A stretch of DNA of 64,000 nucleotides from Curtobacterium flaccumfaciens UCD-AKU (GCF_000349565.1 NZ_KB714628.1:321079-385078); one strand, 5' to 3'; shown: positions 46,685 to 55,307, numbered from the stretch's first letter. Translations and numbers: made by a program. The notes: generated from the letters alone by a model not told the origin.

Positions 46685-47170
46685 CTATTGAGGCGCAAGG
46701 CTGCGCCTGTAGTAGACAAGCGACTCGTCACGGTCGATCTCAAGGAACCCGTTCTTGATTAGGACCCGTTGCGACTCGATGTTCTCGAGGTCGGTGTCGG
46801 CGACGGCGAAGCGAGCCCCCCACGACGACGCACTCTCGAGCGCCAACCGAACCGCTTCGGTTGCAAGACCTACCCCTCGTGCCGACGGGACGAGACCGTA
46901 ACCGAACTCCACCTGGTCCGTCGTATCTGGCGGACCGAAGAAGCCGAAGCCTCCGACTGCTCTCCCATCCTCAGTTCGCCGGAGCAGGTACATCGTGAAC
47001 GGTGTGTTCGTCGGTTCTGCAGCCGCGAGGGATTTCAGCGGGTTGAGCTCATCGTCCAAGGGATACTCACGGTGCCAGTCGTCCCCAGGCAGCTCCTCCC
47101 GCTCGATGATTCGCCGAGCGAGGTCGGGAGAGATCGGCTCCAGCGATAGACGAGCACTTCGAAGAATCAT
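46685..47170 (-). CDS. GNAT family N-acetyltransferase (RimJ/RimL type)
   Basis: A 161-residue protein. It opens ILRSARLSLEPISPDLAR, has a mid-domain VGGFGFFGPPDTTDQVEFGYGL, the acetyl-CoA loop region ARGVGLATEAVRLAL and NIESQRVLIKNGF near the end, all typical of RimJ/RimL-like GNATs. It would move acetyl from acetyl-CoA to an amine, substrate unknown. It is divergent from a second GNAT gene with only a 68-base spacer, but the two proteins are not close copies. Confidence 0.85.
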   Translation of the reverse strand: MILRSARLSLEPISPDLARRIIEREELPGDDWHREYPLDDELNPLKSLAAAEPTNTPFTMYLLRRTEDGRAVGGFGFFGPPDTTDQVEFGYGLVPSARGVGLATEAVRLALESASSWGARFAVADTDLENIESQRVLIKNGFLEIDRDESLVYYRRSLAPQ

Positions 47171-47238
47171 CTGCCGATCATCCCATCGCGTCCGTTTGGT
47201 GATCAGTCACCGAACCTGACTCTTGAGAGGATGACGGG

Positions 47239-47808
47239 GTGCGCACTTCTCCGTGGCCCGCTCAGAGCGGGGCTCTCCTCCTCCGCGATCCTCGGCCCGA
47301 GGACGCAGACCAGCTCGTCGCCCTGCGGAACAACCCGGTCGTCAACCGGTTCATGCTCCGCACTCATGTCAATCCGGACGCCTACGCCCAAGAGTGGGCC
47401 AGCATTCCCGACAGCGACACCGACTTCTCCTGCATCGCGGAGCTGGACGGCCAGCTCGCCGGGCTGGGCTTCCTCGACGTCGTAGACGGCCTGGGACAGC
47501 CGGGGATGCCGCTGGCGACGCAAGGCGTCATCGGTTACATGCTGCAACCCGACCTCGCCGGACAGGGACTGGGAACAGACCTGGCACGCGGTCTCCTGAC
47601 CGCGGCGTTCGACGTGCTCCGGCTCAGACGCGTCACCGCGAGCTGTAACGCTGACAACATAGCCTCCGCCCGCGTACTCGAGAAGAACGGCATGCGACGT
47701 GAGCAGCACGGCGTCGAGGACTCCTGGCACGCTGACTTGGGCTGGGTCGACGGCTACCAGTACGCCATGCTCGATCGCGAGTGGACCGCCGCTCGGACCG
47801 TCCGATAG
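47239..47808 (+). CDS. GNAT family N-acetyltransferase
   Basis: A 189-residue protein from GTG 47239. LLLRDPRPEDADQLVALRNNP opens the fold, IGYMLQPDLAGQGLGTDLARGLL holds the Q/RxxGxG/A acetyl-CoA loop, and NIASARVLEKNGMRRE is the alpha4 motif. It belongs to the RimJ/RimL group. The target is not predictable. It shares a short divergent promoter region with the preceding GNAT gene. Confidence 0.88.
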   Translation: MRTSPWPAQSGALLLRDPRPEDADQLVALRNNPVVNRFMLRTHVNPDAYAQEWASIPDSDTDFSCIAELDGQLAGLGFLDVVDGLGQPGMPLATQGVIGYMLQPDLAGQGLGTDLARGLLTAAFDVLRLRRVTASCNADNIASARVLEKNGMRREQHGVEDSWHADLGWVDGYQYAMLDREWTAARTVR

Positions 47809-47915
47809 CCGATCCGCTATCGGACACCAGCCGGCCGGTCGACAGGTCGTCCTTTGAATGGGCTGTACGAGCGGACTCTGATGTGTGGTCGACTGGGCGC
47901 AAACCAGGGGGCACC

Positions 47916-48317
47916 ATGCAACAACCACGTAGGCGAATCGCTTTGCGCGCCGTCCTCCTGGCAGCGATCCCGCTGGTGCTCATGTCCGCGATCGGTGCTT
48001 TCCTCCTCCACGACGGACAGGCCGAGGACGGTCGCAGCACCTTCACGGTCGGCGTAATCATTGCAGCTGTGTCCGCGTCGTCCGTCATCTACCAGGTGGA
48101 CCGTTGGTCCCTCATGCGGCAGTCGCTCACGCACCTCACCATGATGCTCGTCACCGTCCTCCCCGCGCTGCTGCTCAGCGGCTGGTTCCCGGTGGACACG
48201 GTCGGCGGCGTGCTCCTCGTCGTCGCGGTGTTCGCGCTCGTGGGCTTGGTCCTCTGGTCGTCGCTGTTCCTCATCATGCGCTTTGTCGAGCGCCGCCAGG
48301 CCGCGCGCGTGCAGTAG
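47916..48317 (+). CDS. DUF3021-like four-helix membrane protein
   Basis: A 133-residue protein from ATG 47916. Four transmembrane helices lie at about residues 11-30, 43-60, 72-92 and 97-120, with a basic C-terminus. The pattern with an intermembrane WSLMRQSLTHLTMMLVTVLP segment resembles DUF3021, often found with LytTR regulators, but none is beside it here. Upstream in-frame codons were rejected because they cover the end of the GNAT gene. Confidence 0.7.
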   Translation: MQQPRRRIALRAVLLAAIPLVLMSAIGAFLLHDGQAEDGRSTFTVGVIIAAVSASSVIYQVDRWSLMRQSLTHLTMMLVTVLPALLLSGWFPVDTVGGVLLVVAVFALVGLVLWSSLFLIMRFVERRQAARVQ

Positions 48318-48430
48318 CCCTCTCTGACTGGCGGCTCGGCATACGTTCGACTCGTCATCGCGCGGCGTCGTCCGGACCGGGATCGGCTACCGGACGCAAC
48401 ACACCACGTGTGCGTGGGCGCTCGGGCCTG

Positions 48431-48598
48431 TCAGTCGTCGGGCCGATCGCGCGCTCGCCGCGCCAGAGAACTGAGCCCCACGGCAGCGAGGACCGGGCCG
48501 AGAAGCGCGATCGGAAGCGGCGTTGACAACGCGATCAGCGTGAGGGCCATGATGCTCGCGCCCACGAGCAATGCCAGGATCGCGAAAGCTGGTTGCAT
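48431..48598 (-). CDS. small two-helix membrane protein (55 aa)
   Basis: A 55-residue frame from ATG 48596-48598 with a good ribosome site (GAAGGAG six to ten bases upstream). It encodes MQPAFAILALLVGASIMALT and a second hydrophobic segment with LPIALLGPVLAAVGL, ending in a charged RRARDRPDD tail. This is a helical hairpin in the membrane. No family is recognised. It is convergent with the DUF3021-like gene and lies downstream of the damaged gene at 48650-49225. Confidence 0.6.
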   Translation of the reverse strand: MQPAFAILALLVGASIMALTLIALSTPLPIALLGPVLAAVGLSSLARRARDRPDD

Positions 48599-48649
48599 GT
48601 ACCGCTCCTTCGGTCGGATGAAGACGACGGCCGAGCCGTTCCGGTGGGA

Positions 48650-49225
48650 TCAGTAGACGAAGTCGAACGGCTGTGTCGACTTCTGCAGCTCCAGGGTGGA
48701 GCCGGAGGTGCTCACAGAGAAGTTGCCCCATGACGCCGAGACGTTGCCGACTGCCCCGTTCTCGACAGCATGGTAGGAGAATGCCGCGCGCTTCGTTGTG
48801 GTTCTTCGGGCAACTGTCCGCGTTCAGCCACGCCAACGCCGCAACGACCCGAGCTTGGTCGACTTGCCACTGGTGTCGTCCGTCGCCATGTCGAGGTGTT
48901 GCAGCTTCGCGCACTTGTTGATGTCGAACTCCAGGGTCGCGACGTCTCCCGGATCGGTCTGCCCAGCGAAGTAGTTCGCGAACTTCCAGTGGCCTCCGAA
49001 CTCCCACCCGTACAGAGTGTTGACCTTGACGACCCAGACCTTGTAGACGTCTGTCGGGAGCGAGGAGAGCGTCGTCGTCGCCTGTCCGCGATGAGCCGCA
49101 GCCGCGTCTGCAGCGTCCTTCTGACGCTGCGCTGTGGTGCCGTCGACGAGCTTCGGCTGGCCTTCGAACCGTACCTGGATGTGAGTGTCGAACAGGCGCA
49201 GCGCTTCGGCATCTTGGGCAGCCAA
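48650..49225 (-). pseudogene. hypothetical protein gene broken by frameshifts
   Basis: From a TTG at 49223-49225, one frame reads about 118 residues (AAQDAEALRLFDTHIQVRFE, then VYKVWVVKVNTLYGWEFGGH). The same frame is cut by TGA at 48824-48826 yet resumes a protein-like sequence to 48650 (VGNVSASWGNFSVSTS ... QPFDFVY). Between about 48865 and 48795 the protein-like reading (VVAALAWLNADSCPKNHNEA) is in another frame, with coding-type third-base GC there. Two compensating indels, or sequencing errors, explain this. The N-terminus also lacks a clear start. No family is recognised. Confidence 0.6.
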
Positions 49226-49434
49226 GCGGCAGGGGCCGGGGGCAAGAACCCTTGAAGCGCTCGAATCTCACGATCTGGTGACAGACCTGTCCGAGCGCCT
49301 CCCCGAAGGAGCGGCGACCGGAACCAGTCAGCCCGCGCTCGGGCTCGTCGATAGGGCGAACGCGAGTGCGGGTACCGCGCGGAGCGCTGACGGCGCCGAG
49401 ATCGGAGGTCTCACGACACCGGTTCGGCCGGCGA

Positions 49435-49902
49435 TCATCCGATGTCCACGCGACTGCGTGCGACCGCCAAACCCTGCTCTGCTGAGGCGAGGAGCACCGG
49501 GTCTGCTGTTCGTCGGAGTTCGACGGCTTGCTGGAAGTCCTCGATCGCGCGTCTTATTTCGCCGTTCGCGAGGAGGGCTTTCCCCCGGTGTTGCCGCATC
49601 ACGGCCTCGCGTGCCGTGCCCAAGCTCTCTGCGACAAGGACGTCGTACTCCCCCACAGCAAGAGCGGTGTCCCCGAGATCGCGACGGCAATCGGCAGCAA
49701 GCGCCCGCACTCGGGGCGTCTGCTGGAGCGATTCGAGGCCGTGAAGAGCAGCGCGGGCGTTCCCGGTCCACAGCAGTTCGATCGTCTCGGCAAGTGGATC
49801 CCCAGCGAGGCCGGCTCGGAAGGCGTCCAGGTCGGTGACGGCGGGGCGGAGGTCGGCAGCTCTGATGATCCAACCGGGTCCACCGTCGACGTCGCTCACC
49901 AT
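49435..49902 (-). CDS. tetratricopeptide-repeat-like protein
   Basis: A 155-residue soluble protein. The second half is helical with the TPR-like pattern ALAVGEYDVLVAESLGTAREAV and KALLANGEIRRAIEDFQQAVELR, suggesting two or three repeats (about residues 40-145). The first 35 residues are non-repeat. It may act as a protein-binding scaffold. No partner is evident. The flanking 160-180 bases on each side hold no further gene. Confidence 0.7.
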   Translation of the reverse strand: MVSDVDGGPGWIIRAADLRPAVTDLDAFRAGLAGDPLAETIELLWTGNARAALHGLESLQQTPRVRALAADCRRDLGDTALAVGEYDVLVAESLGTAREAVMRQHRGKALLANGEIRRAIEDFQQAVELRRTADPVLLASAEQGLAVARSRVDIG

Positions 49903-50079
49903 GCAACGAGGGTAGGTGCCTGTCGTGGCTGCCGGCCGGACTGTTCGCGACCGGACACATCGTGGTGATGCGCCGGGTGGCGGCGACCGGGACAGCTCCT
50001 TCGGTACGAAGACGGTCTTGGATGCGGCAGCAGACCGAGGAGAATTGGCTCATGTTCGACTGGCAGACGGGACCAACGG

Positions 50080-50649
50080 GTGATCCGACACCGTAGGCGC
50101 TTGACTCTGGTGGGTGTGTTGATCTCGTCCGCTGCGCTTCTGATGACTGCGTGCGCCGATCACGGTCCGCATACTCCGGCGAGCATGGACTCTTCGTTGA
50201 CCCCAGAACAGTCACACGACAACGTCATGGACATCTTCCAGGCGGTGAAGTCCGTCGTGGGTGAGGGGGGCTGGGACGAGGGAACCGAGTTCGAGTGGAA
50301 CGACTGTTCGTCCAATGGCGAAGACGGAGCGCAATTCACGCTCACAGCCATCCGCAAGCACCCGCTGCTTGCCACTCCAGCCGTCGTGACCGGGCGAGTT
50401 GCTGCAGCGTTGAAGACGTCGGTCGGGTTGGACGGTGCCCCTGTCGAGCACGATGACACGCTCAAGCCCGCACGAACCGTGATCGCCTACCCGAACGGTT
50501 ACAACGGCGGCACTTCTGCCGATGGGTTCGGTGTCGAATTCCAGTCCGGCACGGACTTCGCCAGCCTTCTCGTCTACGGGCACTGCGTGCCAGGGAAGCC
50601 CCCGAAGTTGGGAACTCCGCTCAACCCGCGCCCTTCCGACGCTCCGTAG
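50080..50649 (+). CDS. putative lipoprotein
   Basis: A 189-residue protein from GTG 50080. A lipoprotein signal ends in the lipobox LMTAC (Cys about residue 25). The mature part has a LTPEQSHDNVMDIFQAVKSVVG helix, two Cys (NDCSSNG and YGHCVPG) that could pair, and a Pro-rich end. The start overlaps a 14-codon frame (ATG 50052) that has its own ribosome site. The family was not recognised; several such small lipoproteins occur in this block. Confidence 0.7.
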   Translation: MIRHRRRLTLVGVLISSAALLMTACADHGPHTPASMDSSLTPEQSHDNVMDIFQAVKSVVGEGGWDEGTEFEWNDCSSNGEDGAQFTLTAIRKHPLLATPAVVTGRVAAALKTSVGLDGAPVEHDDTLKPARTVIAYPNGYNGGTSADGFGVEFQSGTDFASLLVYGHCVPGKPPKLGTPLNPRPSDAP

Positions 50650-50727
50650 CCGCTGCGAGCCGGGCCGTCGCTCCGCTCCTGAGCCTGATCGCTCACGAGA
50701 CGGGCAACTGGCTCGTCGCTCGCCGTG

Positions 50728-51165
50728 TCAGCGGCACGCCCAATCGGTCCCGAAGGCTTCGTGCACGCGCCGGAGTGCTTCGGGGTTGCCCCACTCGTCG
50801 ATCTCCGAGCAGTCGGCGGAGGAGCGCGCTGCGACGAGACCCCAGTTGCCGACGCTCTGCCACGAGTACCGGGTGTCGGAACTCGAGCCCGAGGATGCGC
50901 CGCCGCCACCTTGCTGCTCCGGAAGCTGCAGCTGCTCACCGTCGGGGAAGACCAGCACCTGACCCAGCGGGTCACAAGTCGGCAGGCGCGTCGTGTCCAG
51001 CTGCTCGACCGAGACCGGCGCTGCGGTGGTGCAGGGCGACAAGGTGGCTTCCCCCGCAGAGAGCGTCAGGAAGTCGTCGTCCCGATCGTGCTGGGCACAG
51101 CCGACGAGTGCGACTGCAGCCACTGCGAGGATCGCGGGTACGGTCAGGAACTGAGGGATCACCAC
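50728..51165 (-). CDS. putative lipoprotein
   Basis: A 145-residue protein from GTG 51163-51165. The signal peptide ends in LVGC (Cys about residue 23). The mature part has paired Cys (SPCTTA, PTCDPLG, ADCSEI, WACR), a Gly/Ser linker and a C-terminal block with SWQSVGNWGLVAARSSADC. Four cysteines suggest two outer disulfides. It is convergent with the preceding lipoprotein gene. Function unknown. Confidence 0.7.
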   Translation of the reverse strand: MVIPQFLTVPAILAVAAVALVGCAQHDRDDDFLTLSAGEATLSPCTTAAPVSVEQLDTTRLPTCDPLGQVLVFPDGEQLQLPEQQGGGGASSGSSSDTRYSWQSVGNWGLVAARSSADCSEIDEWGNPEALRRVHEAFGTDWACR

Positions 51166-51207
51166 CTCAGTCTTGTCCTCGCCCGGCTTCTCGGGTTCAC
51201 TGCGCTC

Positions 51208-51378
51208 ATGGGTCTCGTCGAAGCAACAGCGTCGTGTGTCGAGTCAGTTCCGGAATGCAACGACACGATGAGCGCATCCACCGACCTGCTGTCGGCGGCG
51301 TGGCTCGCATCGGCAGTGGTCGTCGCGGTGCTCGTGGTCTTCGTCGTGATCGTCCTGCGGCGTCGTCGCCGACGGTAG
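51208..51378 (+). CDS. small single-pass membrane protein (56 aa)
   Basis: A 56-residue frame from ATG 51208 with two Cys in the N-terminal half, one transmembrane helix at about residues 29-49 (SAAWLASAVVVAVLVVFVVI) and a run of six Arg at the end. The topology would put the Cys part outside. A ribosome site is not obvious, so this is a tentative gene. Confidence 0.4.
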   Translation: MGLVEATASCVESVPECNDTMSASTDLLSAAWLASAVVVAVLVVFVVIVLRRRRRR

Positions 51379-51414
51379 GGCTCTCGCCTCTGGCCCACTG
51401 GACACCTCGACGTG

Positions 51415-51434
51415 TTAGGTTGTGCACAACCTAA
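51415..51434. promoter_or_regulatory. 20-bp perfect palindrome, likely operator
   Basis: TTAGGTTGTGCACAACCTAA is perfectly palindromic and ends 11 bases before the chosen start of the next gene. The GTTGTGCACAAC core resembles sites bound by MarR-type regulators. It probably controls the membrane-protein and DoxX pair downstream. Confidence 0.65.
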
Positions 51435-51445
51435 TGGAGCACATC

Positions 51446-51910
51446 GTGAAACTGACCAGCTCGATCGATCTCGTCACCGGCGTCCTGCTCGCCGGGCACG
51501 GCATCGTCATGGTTCGCCGCACTCCGCTGCGCGCCCGAGCCCAGCAGATGCAGCGCCGGGGCTTCGAGCCGGGCGTCCCGCACGCACTCGGCATCCCGGC
51601 GCTGCAGGTCCTGTCCGGGCTCGGAGTCGCTGCCGCAGCGGTTCGCCGTGCGCCCGGGCGCGACCTGGTCGGCACCGGCGCCGCCATCGCGGCGACCGCC
51701 CTGGGCGGGACCCGGCTCGCGATCGACCTCGAAGACCAGTCGGTGACGACCACGACCGGTGCTGCCGCGGCACTCACGTTCGCCGGTGGGCTTCGACTCC
51801 TCACCTCGACCCGCGGCCGTCCGGTCGCCCGGATCCTCACGCTCGGTGCCGCCGCTGCCGCGATCACGTTCGAGGCCGCACGCCGACGCCGAGTCCTCCG
51901 CAGCCGCTGA
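51446..51910 (+). CDS. hypothetical membrane protein
   Basis: A 154-residue protein from GTG 51446, placed eight bases after GGAG. The ATGs at 51422-51434 lie inside the palindrome and were not chosen. It has about four hydrophobic segments separated by Arg-rich turns, ending in an Arg-rich tail. No motif is recognised. It lies 54 bases before the DoxX gene and probably shares its operon and the palindromic operator. Confidence 0.6.
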   Translation: MKLTSSIDLVTGVLLAGHGIVMVRRTPLRARAQQMQRRGFEPGVPHALGIPALQVLSGLGVAAAAVRRAPGRDLVGTGAAIAATALGGTRLAIDLEDQSVTTTTGAAAALTFAGGLRLLTSTRGRPVARILTLGAAAAAITFEAARRRRVLRSR

Positions 51911-51964
51911 CCTCGTCCTCCCACTCCACCGAACCCCACCCCGATCGTGAAAGGCACCACTCCG

Positions 51965-52384
51965 ATGGCAACCCGCACCCCCGCAGTCCGCTCAACGCTC
52001 CCCCGGACCATCGTCCGCATCCTGTTCGGCGCGATGCTCACGTGGGCTGGCATCAGCCACCTGACCGTGGCGCGCGAGGAGTTCCAGGCGCAGGTGCCGA
52101 AGTTCGTGCCGCTGCCGACGGACGTCACGGTGATCGCGTCCGGCGTGGTGGAGATCTCGCTCGGCGCTGCGCTGATGCTCCTGGCGCGGCGACAGGTGAC
52201 CGTGGGGTGGGTCGTCGCGGTGTTCTTCCTGGCGGTCTTCCCGGGCAACATCGCGCAGTGGATGCACCACCGCGACGGCTTCGGTCTGGACACTGACACC
52301 AAGCGCTTCGTCCGCCTGCTGTTCCAGCCCGTGCTCATCGCGATCTCGCTCTGGTCCACGAACGCCCTGCGCAAGCGCCGCTGA
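51965..52384 (+). CDS. DoxX family membrane protein
   Basis: A 139-residue protein from ATG 51965 (AAAGG ten bases upstream). Four helices with RILFGAMLTWAGISHL, VVEISLGAALMLLARR and VVAVFFLAVFPGNIAQWMHH match the DoxX/DUF4870-neighbour group. DoxX proteins are linked with redox or quinone functions, but the activity is not established. GTG 51947 is an alternative start six codons earlier. Confidence 0.8.
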   Translation: MATRTPAVRSTLPRTIVRILFGAMLTWAGISHLTVAREEFQAQVPKFVPLPTDVTVIASGVVEISLGAALMLLARRQVTVGWVVAVFFLAVFPGNIAQWMHHRDGFGLDTDTKRFVRLLFQPVLIAISLWSTNALRKRR

Positions 52385-52432
52385 ACAACGCCGCACTCGC
52401 GCCGCGCGGACGATGGGTGCAGAATCGGCCCC

Positions 52433-52993
52433 ATGAGCGGGGACGACGAGGACCAGCCGCGCGTGGTCGCGGTCAGCAAGGACGGCGAGCACCGGTTCAG
52501 CAAACCGTTGGTCGACGCGGTGACCCTGGTCGCCGGGTGGGGCATCGAGGGGGATGCTCACGCCGGTACGACCGTGCAGCACCGCTCCCGGGTCGCGCGT
52601 GACCCGTCGCAGCCGAACCTGCGACAGGTCCACCTGCTCCACGCCGAGCTGTTCGACGAGGTCGCCGAGGCCGGGTTCAGCGTCGAGCCGGGCCAGATGG
52701 GCGAGAACGTCACGACGAGCGGCATCGACCTGCTCGGGCTGCCGGAGGGCACGGTGCTGCACCTCGGCGGCGACGCCTCGGTCCGGGTCACCGGCCTGCG
52801 GAACCCCTGCCAGCAGATCAACGGCTTCGAACCGGGGCTGCTCCGCGCGGTGCTCGGACGAGCCGAGGACGGCACCGTCGAGCGCAAGGGTGGTGTGATG
52901 AGCGTCGTGCTCACCGGTGGCACGGTCCGACCGGGCGATCGCATCCGGGTGGAGCTGCCCACCGGCGAGCGACGAGCACTCGAGCCGGTCTGA
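52433..52993 (+). CDS. MOSC domain protein
   Basis: A 186-residue protein. The MOSC pattern is clear: GIEGDAHAG, RQVHLLHAELFDE, PGQMGENVTTSGIDL and the conserved Cys in GLRNPCQQI. MOSC domains bind molybdenum-cofactor sulfur and act in sulfur transfer or reductive detoxification. No molybdoenzyme is nearby. It shares one base with the start of the next gene, so translation is coupled. Confidence 0.9.
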   Translation: MSGDDEDQPRVVAVSKDGEHRFSKPLVDAVTLVAGWGIEGDAHAGTTVQHRSRVARDPSQPNLRQVHLLHAELFDEVAEAGFSVEPGQMGENVTTSGIDLLGLPEGTVLHLGGDASVRVTGLRNPCQQINGFEPGLLRAVLGRAEDGTVERKGGVMSVVLTGGTVRPGDRIRVELPTGERRALEPV

Positions 52994-53961
52994 TGCCCCA
53001 GCCCTCGCGACGCGTCCTGGTGCTCGGTGGAACCGGCTGGCTCGGACGGACGATCGTCGACGAGCTGTTGATCGAGGGTGCCGACGTCACGTGCCTCGCC
53101 CGGGGCACCACCGGCAGCGTTCCCGAGGGAGCGCGCTTCGTGCAGGCGGATCGGTCCCTGCCCGGCGCCTACGAACCGGCCACCGGCACCTGGGACGAGG
53201 TCATCGAGCTCGCTCACGCCCCCGAGTTCGTCGCACCGGCGCTCGACGCCCTCGCCGACCGGGCCGCCCACTGGACGCTGGTGTCCACGGTCTCCGTCTA
53301 CGCGCAGAACGACGAACCGGGCGCCGATGAGTCCGCCCGGCTGGTGGAGCCGGAGGACCCGTCCGCCTACGCCGACGCGAAGGTCCTCGCCGAGCGCACC
53401 ACGCGGCTCAGGCTCGGGTCGCGGCTGCTCATCGCACGCCCGGGGTTGATCGTCGGCCCGGGTGACCCCAGCGACCGGTTCGGCTACTGGCCGGCACGCC
53501 TCGATCGCGGCGGGCCCGTGCTGGTGCCGACGACGGCGGAGCGCTTCGTGCAGGTGATCGACGTCGCGGACCTCGCCTCCTGGCTCGTCCGGGCGGGGCG
53601 CGACGGGTCCGTCGGCACGGTCAACGCCGTCGGGGCACCGGTGTCGATGCACGACTTCCTGCGGTGCGTGGCCGAGGTCACCGGGTTCGACGACGAACTC
53701 GTCGCGGTGGAGGACGACGTCCTGCTTGCACACGACGTGGCCTACTGGGCGGGCCCCCGATCACTCCCCCTGTGGATCCCGGTGTCGGACGCGGGGTTCG
53801 CGCAGCGCTCCGCAGTGGCGTTCACCGACGCCGGCGGGGTGACCAGACCCCTCCGGGACACCGTCGTGCGGGTGCTCGAGGACGAGCGTGCCCGCGGGAC
53901 GGATCGGGAACGCCGTGCTGGCCTCACCTCGACCGAGGAACGGGCGGTCCTCGCCAGGTAG
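52993..53961 (+). CDS. NAD-dependent epimerase/reductase-like protein
   Basis: A 322-residue extended short-chain dehydrogenase. The Rossmann motif VLVLGGTGWLGRTIVDELL and the YADAK segment (in place of YxxxK) are visible, with a later GPGDPSDRFGYWPARL block. Similar proteins are annotated as isoflavone-reductase or epimerase relatives. The substrate is unknown. Its start is fused to the MOSC gene stop. Confidence 0.85.
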   Translation: MPQPSRRVLVLGGTGWLGRTIVDELLIEGADVTCLARGTTGSVPEGARFVQADRSLPGAYEPATGTWDEVIELAHAPEFVAPALDALADRAAHWTLVSTVSVYAQNDEPGADESARLVEPEDPSAYADAKVLAERTTRLRLGSRLLIARPGLIVGPGDPSDRFGYWPARLDRGGPVLVPTTAERFVQVIDVADLASWLVRAGRDGSVGTVNAVGAPVSMHDFLRCVAEVTGFDDELVAVEDDVLLAHDVAYWAGPRSLPLWIPVSDAGFAQRSAVAFTDAGGVTRPLRDTVVRVLEDERARGTDRERRAGLTSTEERAVLAR

Positions 53962-53984
53962 ACCCTCGGTCCCCACCAGGAAGG

Positions 53985-54431
53985 TCAGGACGCAGCGGCA
54001 GCCTGCTCGTACAGACTCGTCGCCAGGTCGTTGAGCACCTCGTGCAGTTCACCCTTGTGCGCCCCGTCGACGGCCCGGAGCATCGCCGCGTACCGCTCCT
54101 GGTAGTCCGACACGACGACATGGCCCGGGGGCAGCAGCCGCAGCAGTGATCCTCGGCGATCGGCCGGGTTCGGTGCGCGCTCGAGGAGCCCGGCGGCGCT
54201 CATCCGGTCGATCATGTTCGTCACCGCACCGGAGGTCAGCCCCAGGTACCCGGCGACCTCGGTCGGCGTGGAGTACCCGGTGTCGCTGATGAGCACCATG
54301 GCCCGGAGCGCGTTCTCGTGCACGCCCGCGCGAGCACTCAGCTGACTCACCAGGCTCGCGTTCGCGCGCACCACAGCGGTGAACGCGGTCATGAGCTCGG
54401 CTGCGCTGTCACCGCTTCGTGCTGCTGTCAC
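53985..54431 (-). CDS. MarR family transcriptional regulator
   Basis: A 148-residue protein from GTG 54429-54431, with GGAGGAAG upstream. A winged helix at about residues 35-110 contains GYSTPTEVAGYLGLTSGAVTNMIDRM and the wing PADRRGSLLRLLPPG, including the conserved Asp-Arg. It is divergent from the SipW cassette with a 174-base AT-richer spacer, so control of that cassette is possible. An in-frame ATG 25 codons upstream was rejected. Confidence 0.88.
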   Translation of the reverse strand: MTAARSGDSAAELMTAFTAVVRANASLVSQLSARAGVHENALRAMVLISDTGYSTPTEVAGYLGLTSGAVTNMIDRMSAAGLLERAPNPADRRGSLLRLLPPGHVVVSDYQERYAAMLRAVDGAHKGELHEVLNDLATSLYEQAAAAS

Positions 54432-54605
54432 GACGGTCTTCCTCCGGGTCGGGTGATGGGGGGACAAGGGCCGTCCCCCGCACTGGGGTAAGTATACGAG
54501 TCGCACACATGCTCAATCACTGACTATCTTAACCATTGAAGCAAAACAGCCCGAATGTCTTGCTCCCCCCCGACCACTGAGCATCACCGAACGAAGAGGT
54601 ACCCC

Positions 54606-55259
54606 GTGTCCACCAAGCTCCGCACCTCCGCACTGAAGCGGATCCGCTTCGCCCCCGTGGCCCTCCTCGCAGGCATCTTCGCCGCCGTCCTGCTCTCCCT
54701 CTCGCTCACCGGCACCCTGTCAGGATTCGCCGCGAGCATCACGAACAGCAGCAACACCGCCGCCAGCGGCACGCTGATCATGCAGGAGCAGAACGCCGGC
54801 GCGACCGTCACCTGCCTCAGCACCGACGGCGGCTCGGTCTCGACGAACTCGGCGACCTGCTCGACGATCAACAAGTTCGGCGGCAGCACGACGATGACCC
54901 CGGGCAACACGGTCAACACCGCGATCTCGATCAAGAACACCGGCACCGCGAACGCCAGCACCTTCACGCTGAACCCGGGCGCCACGTGCACCCAGTCGGC
55001 AAACGGTTCGGCCAACGGCACCGCGACCGACCTGTGCGCCAAGATGAACCTCGTCGTCACCTCTGGCTCGACCACCGTGTTCAGCGGCACCCTCGCCAGC
55101 TTCAAGGGTGCGGCCGCGTCGGCCATCACGATGCCGCAAGCCCCGGCCGCCGGCGCGAGCGTCCCGTTCAACTTCGCGGTGACCCTCGACTCCTCGGCCG
55201 GCAACACCTACCAGGGCCTCGCCGCCTCGGTCCCGATGACCTGGACGTTCACGGCCTGA
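54606..55259 (+). CDS. TasA/CalY-like secreted protein with SipW-type signal
   Basis: A 217-residue protein from GTG 54606. A basic N-terminus and a hydrophobic segment (about residues 16-38) end in GFAASITNSSNTAASG, the pattern of SipW-dependent signals. The mature part is Ser/Thr/Ala/Asn-rich with beta-strand-like stretches, contains the Cys pairs CLSTDGG/CSTINK and CTQSAN/LCAKMN, and ends MTWTFTA. TasA and camelysin relatives form fibres or surface proteins in firmicutes; that role is only by analogy. It heads the cassette. Confidence 0.75.
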   Translation: MSTKLRTSALKRIRFAPVALLAGIFAAVLLSLSLTGTLSGFAASITNSSNTAASGTLIMQEQNAGATVTCLSTDGGSVSTNSATCSTINKFGGSTTMTPGNTVNTAISIKNTGTANASTFTLNPGATCTQSANGSANGTATDLCAKMNLVVTSGSTTVFSGTLASFKGAAASAITMPQAPAAGASVPFNFAVTLDSSAGNTYQGLAASVPMTWTFTA

Positions 55260-55307
55260 TCCGGCCCGATCCGGCCTGTCCGGTCCGCATCACCACTCCC
55301 CCAGACC

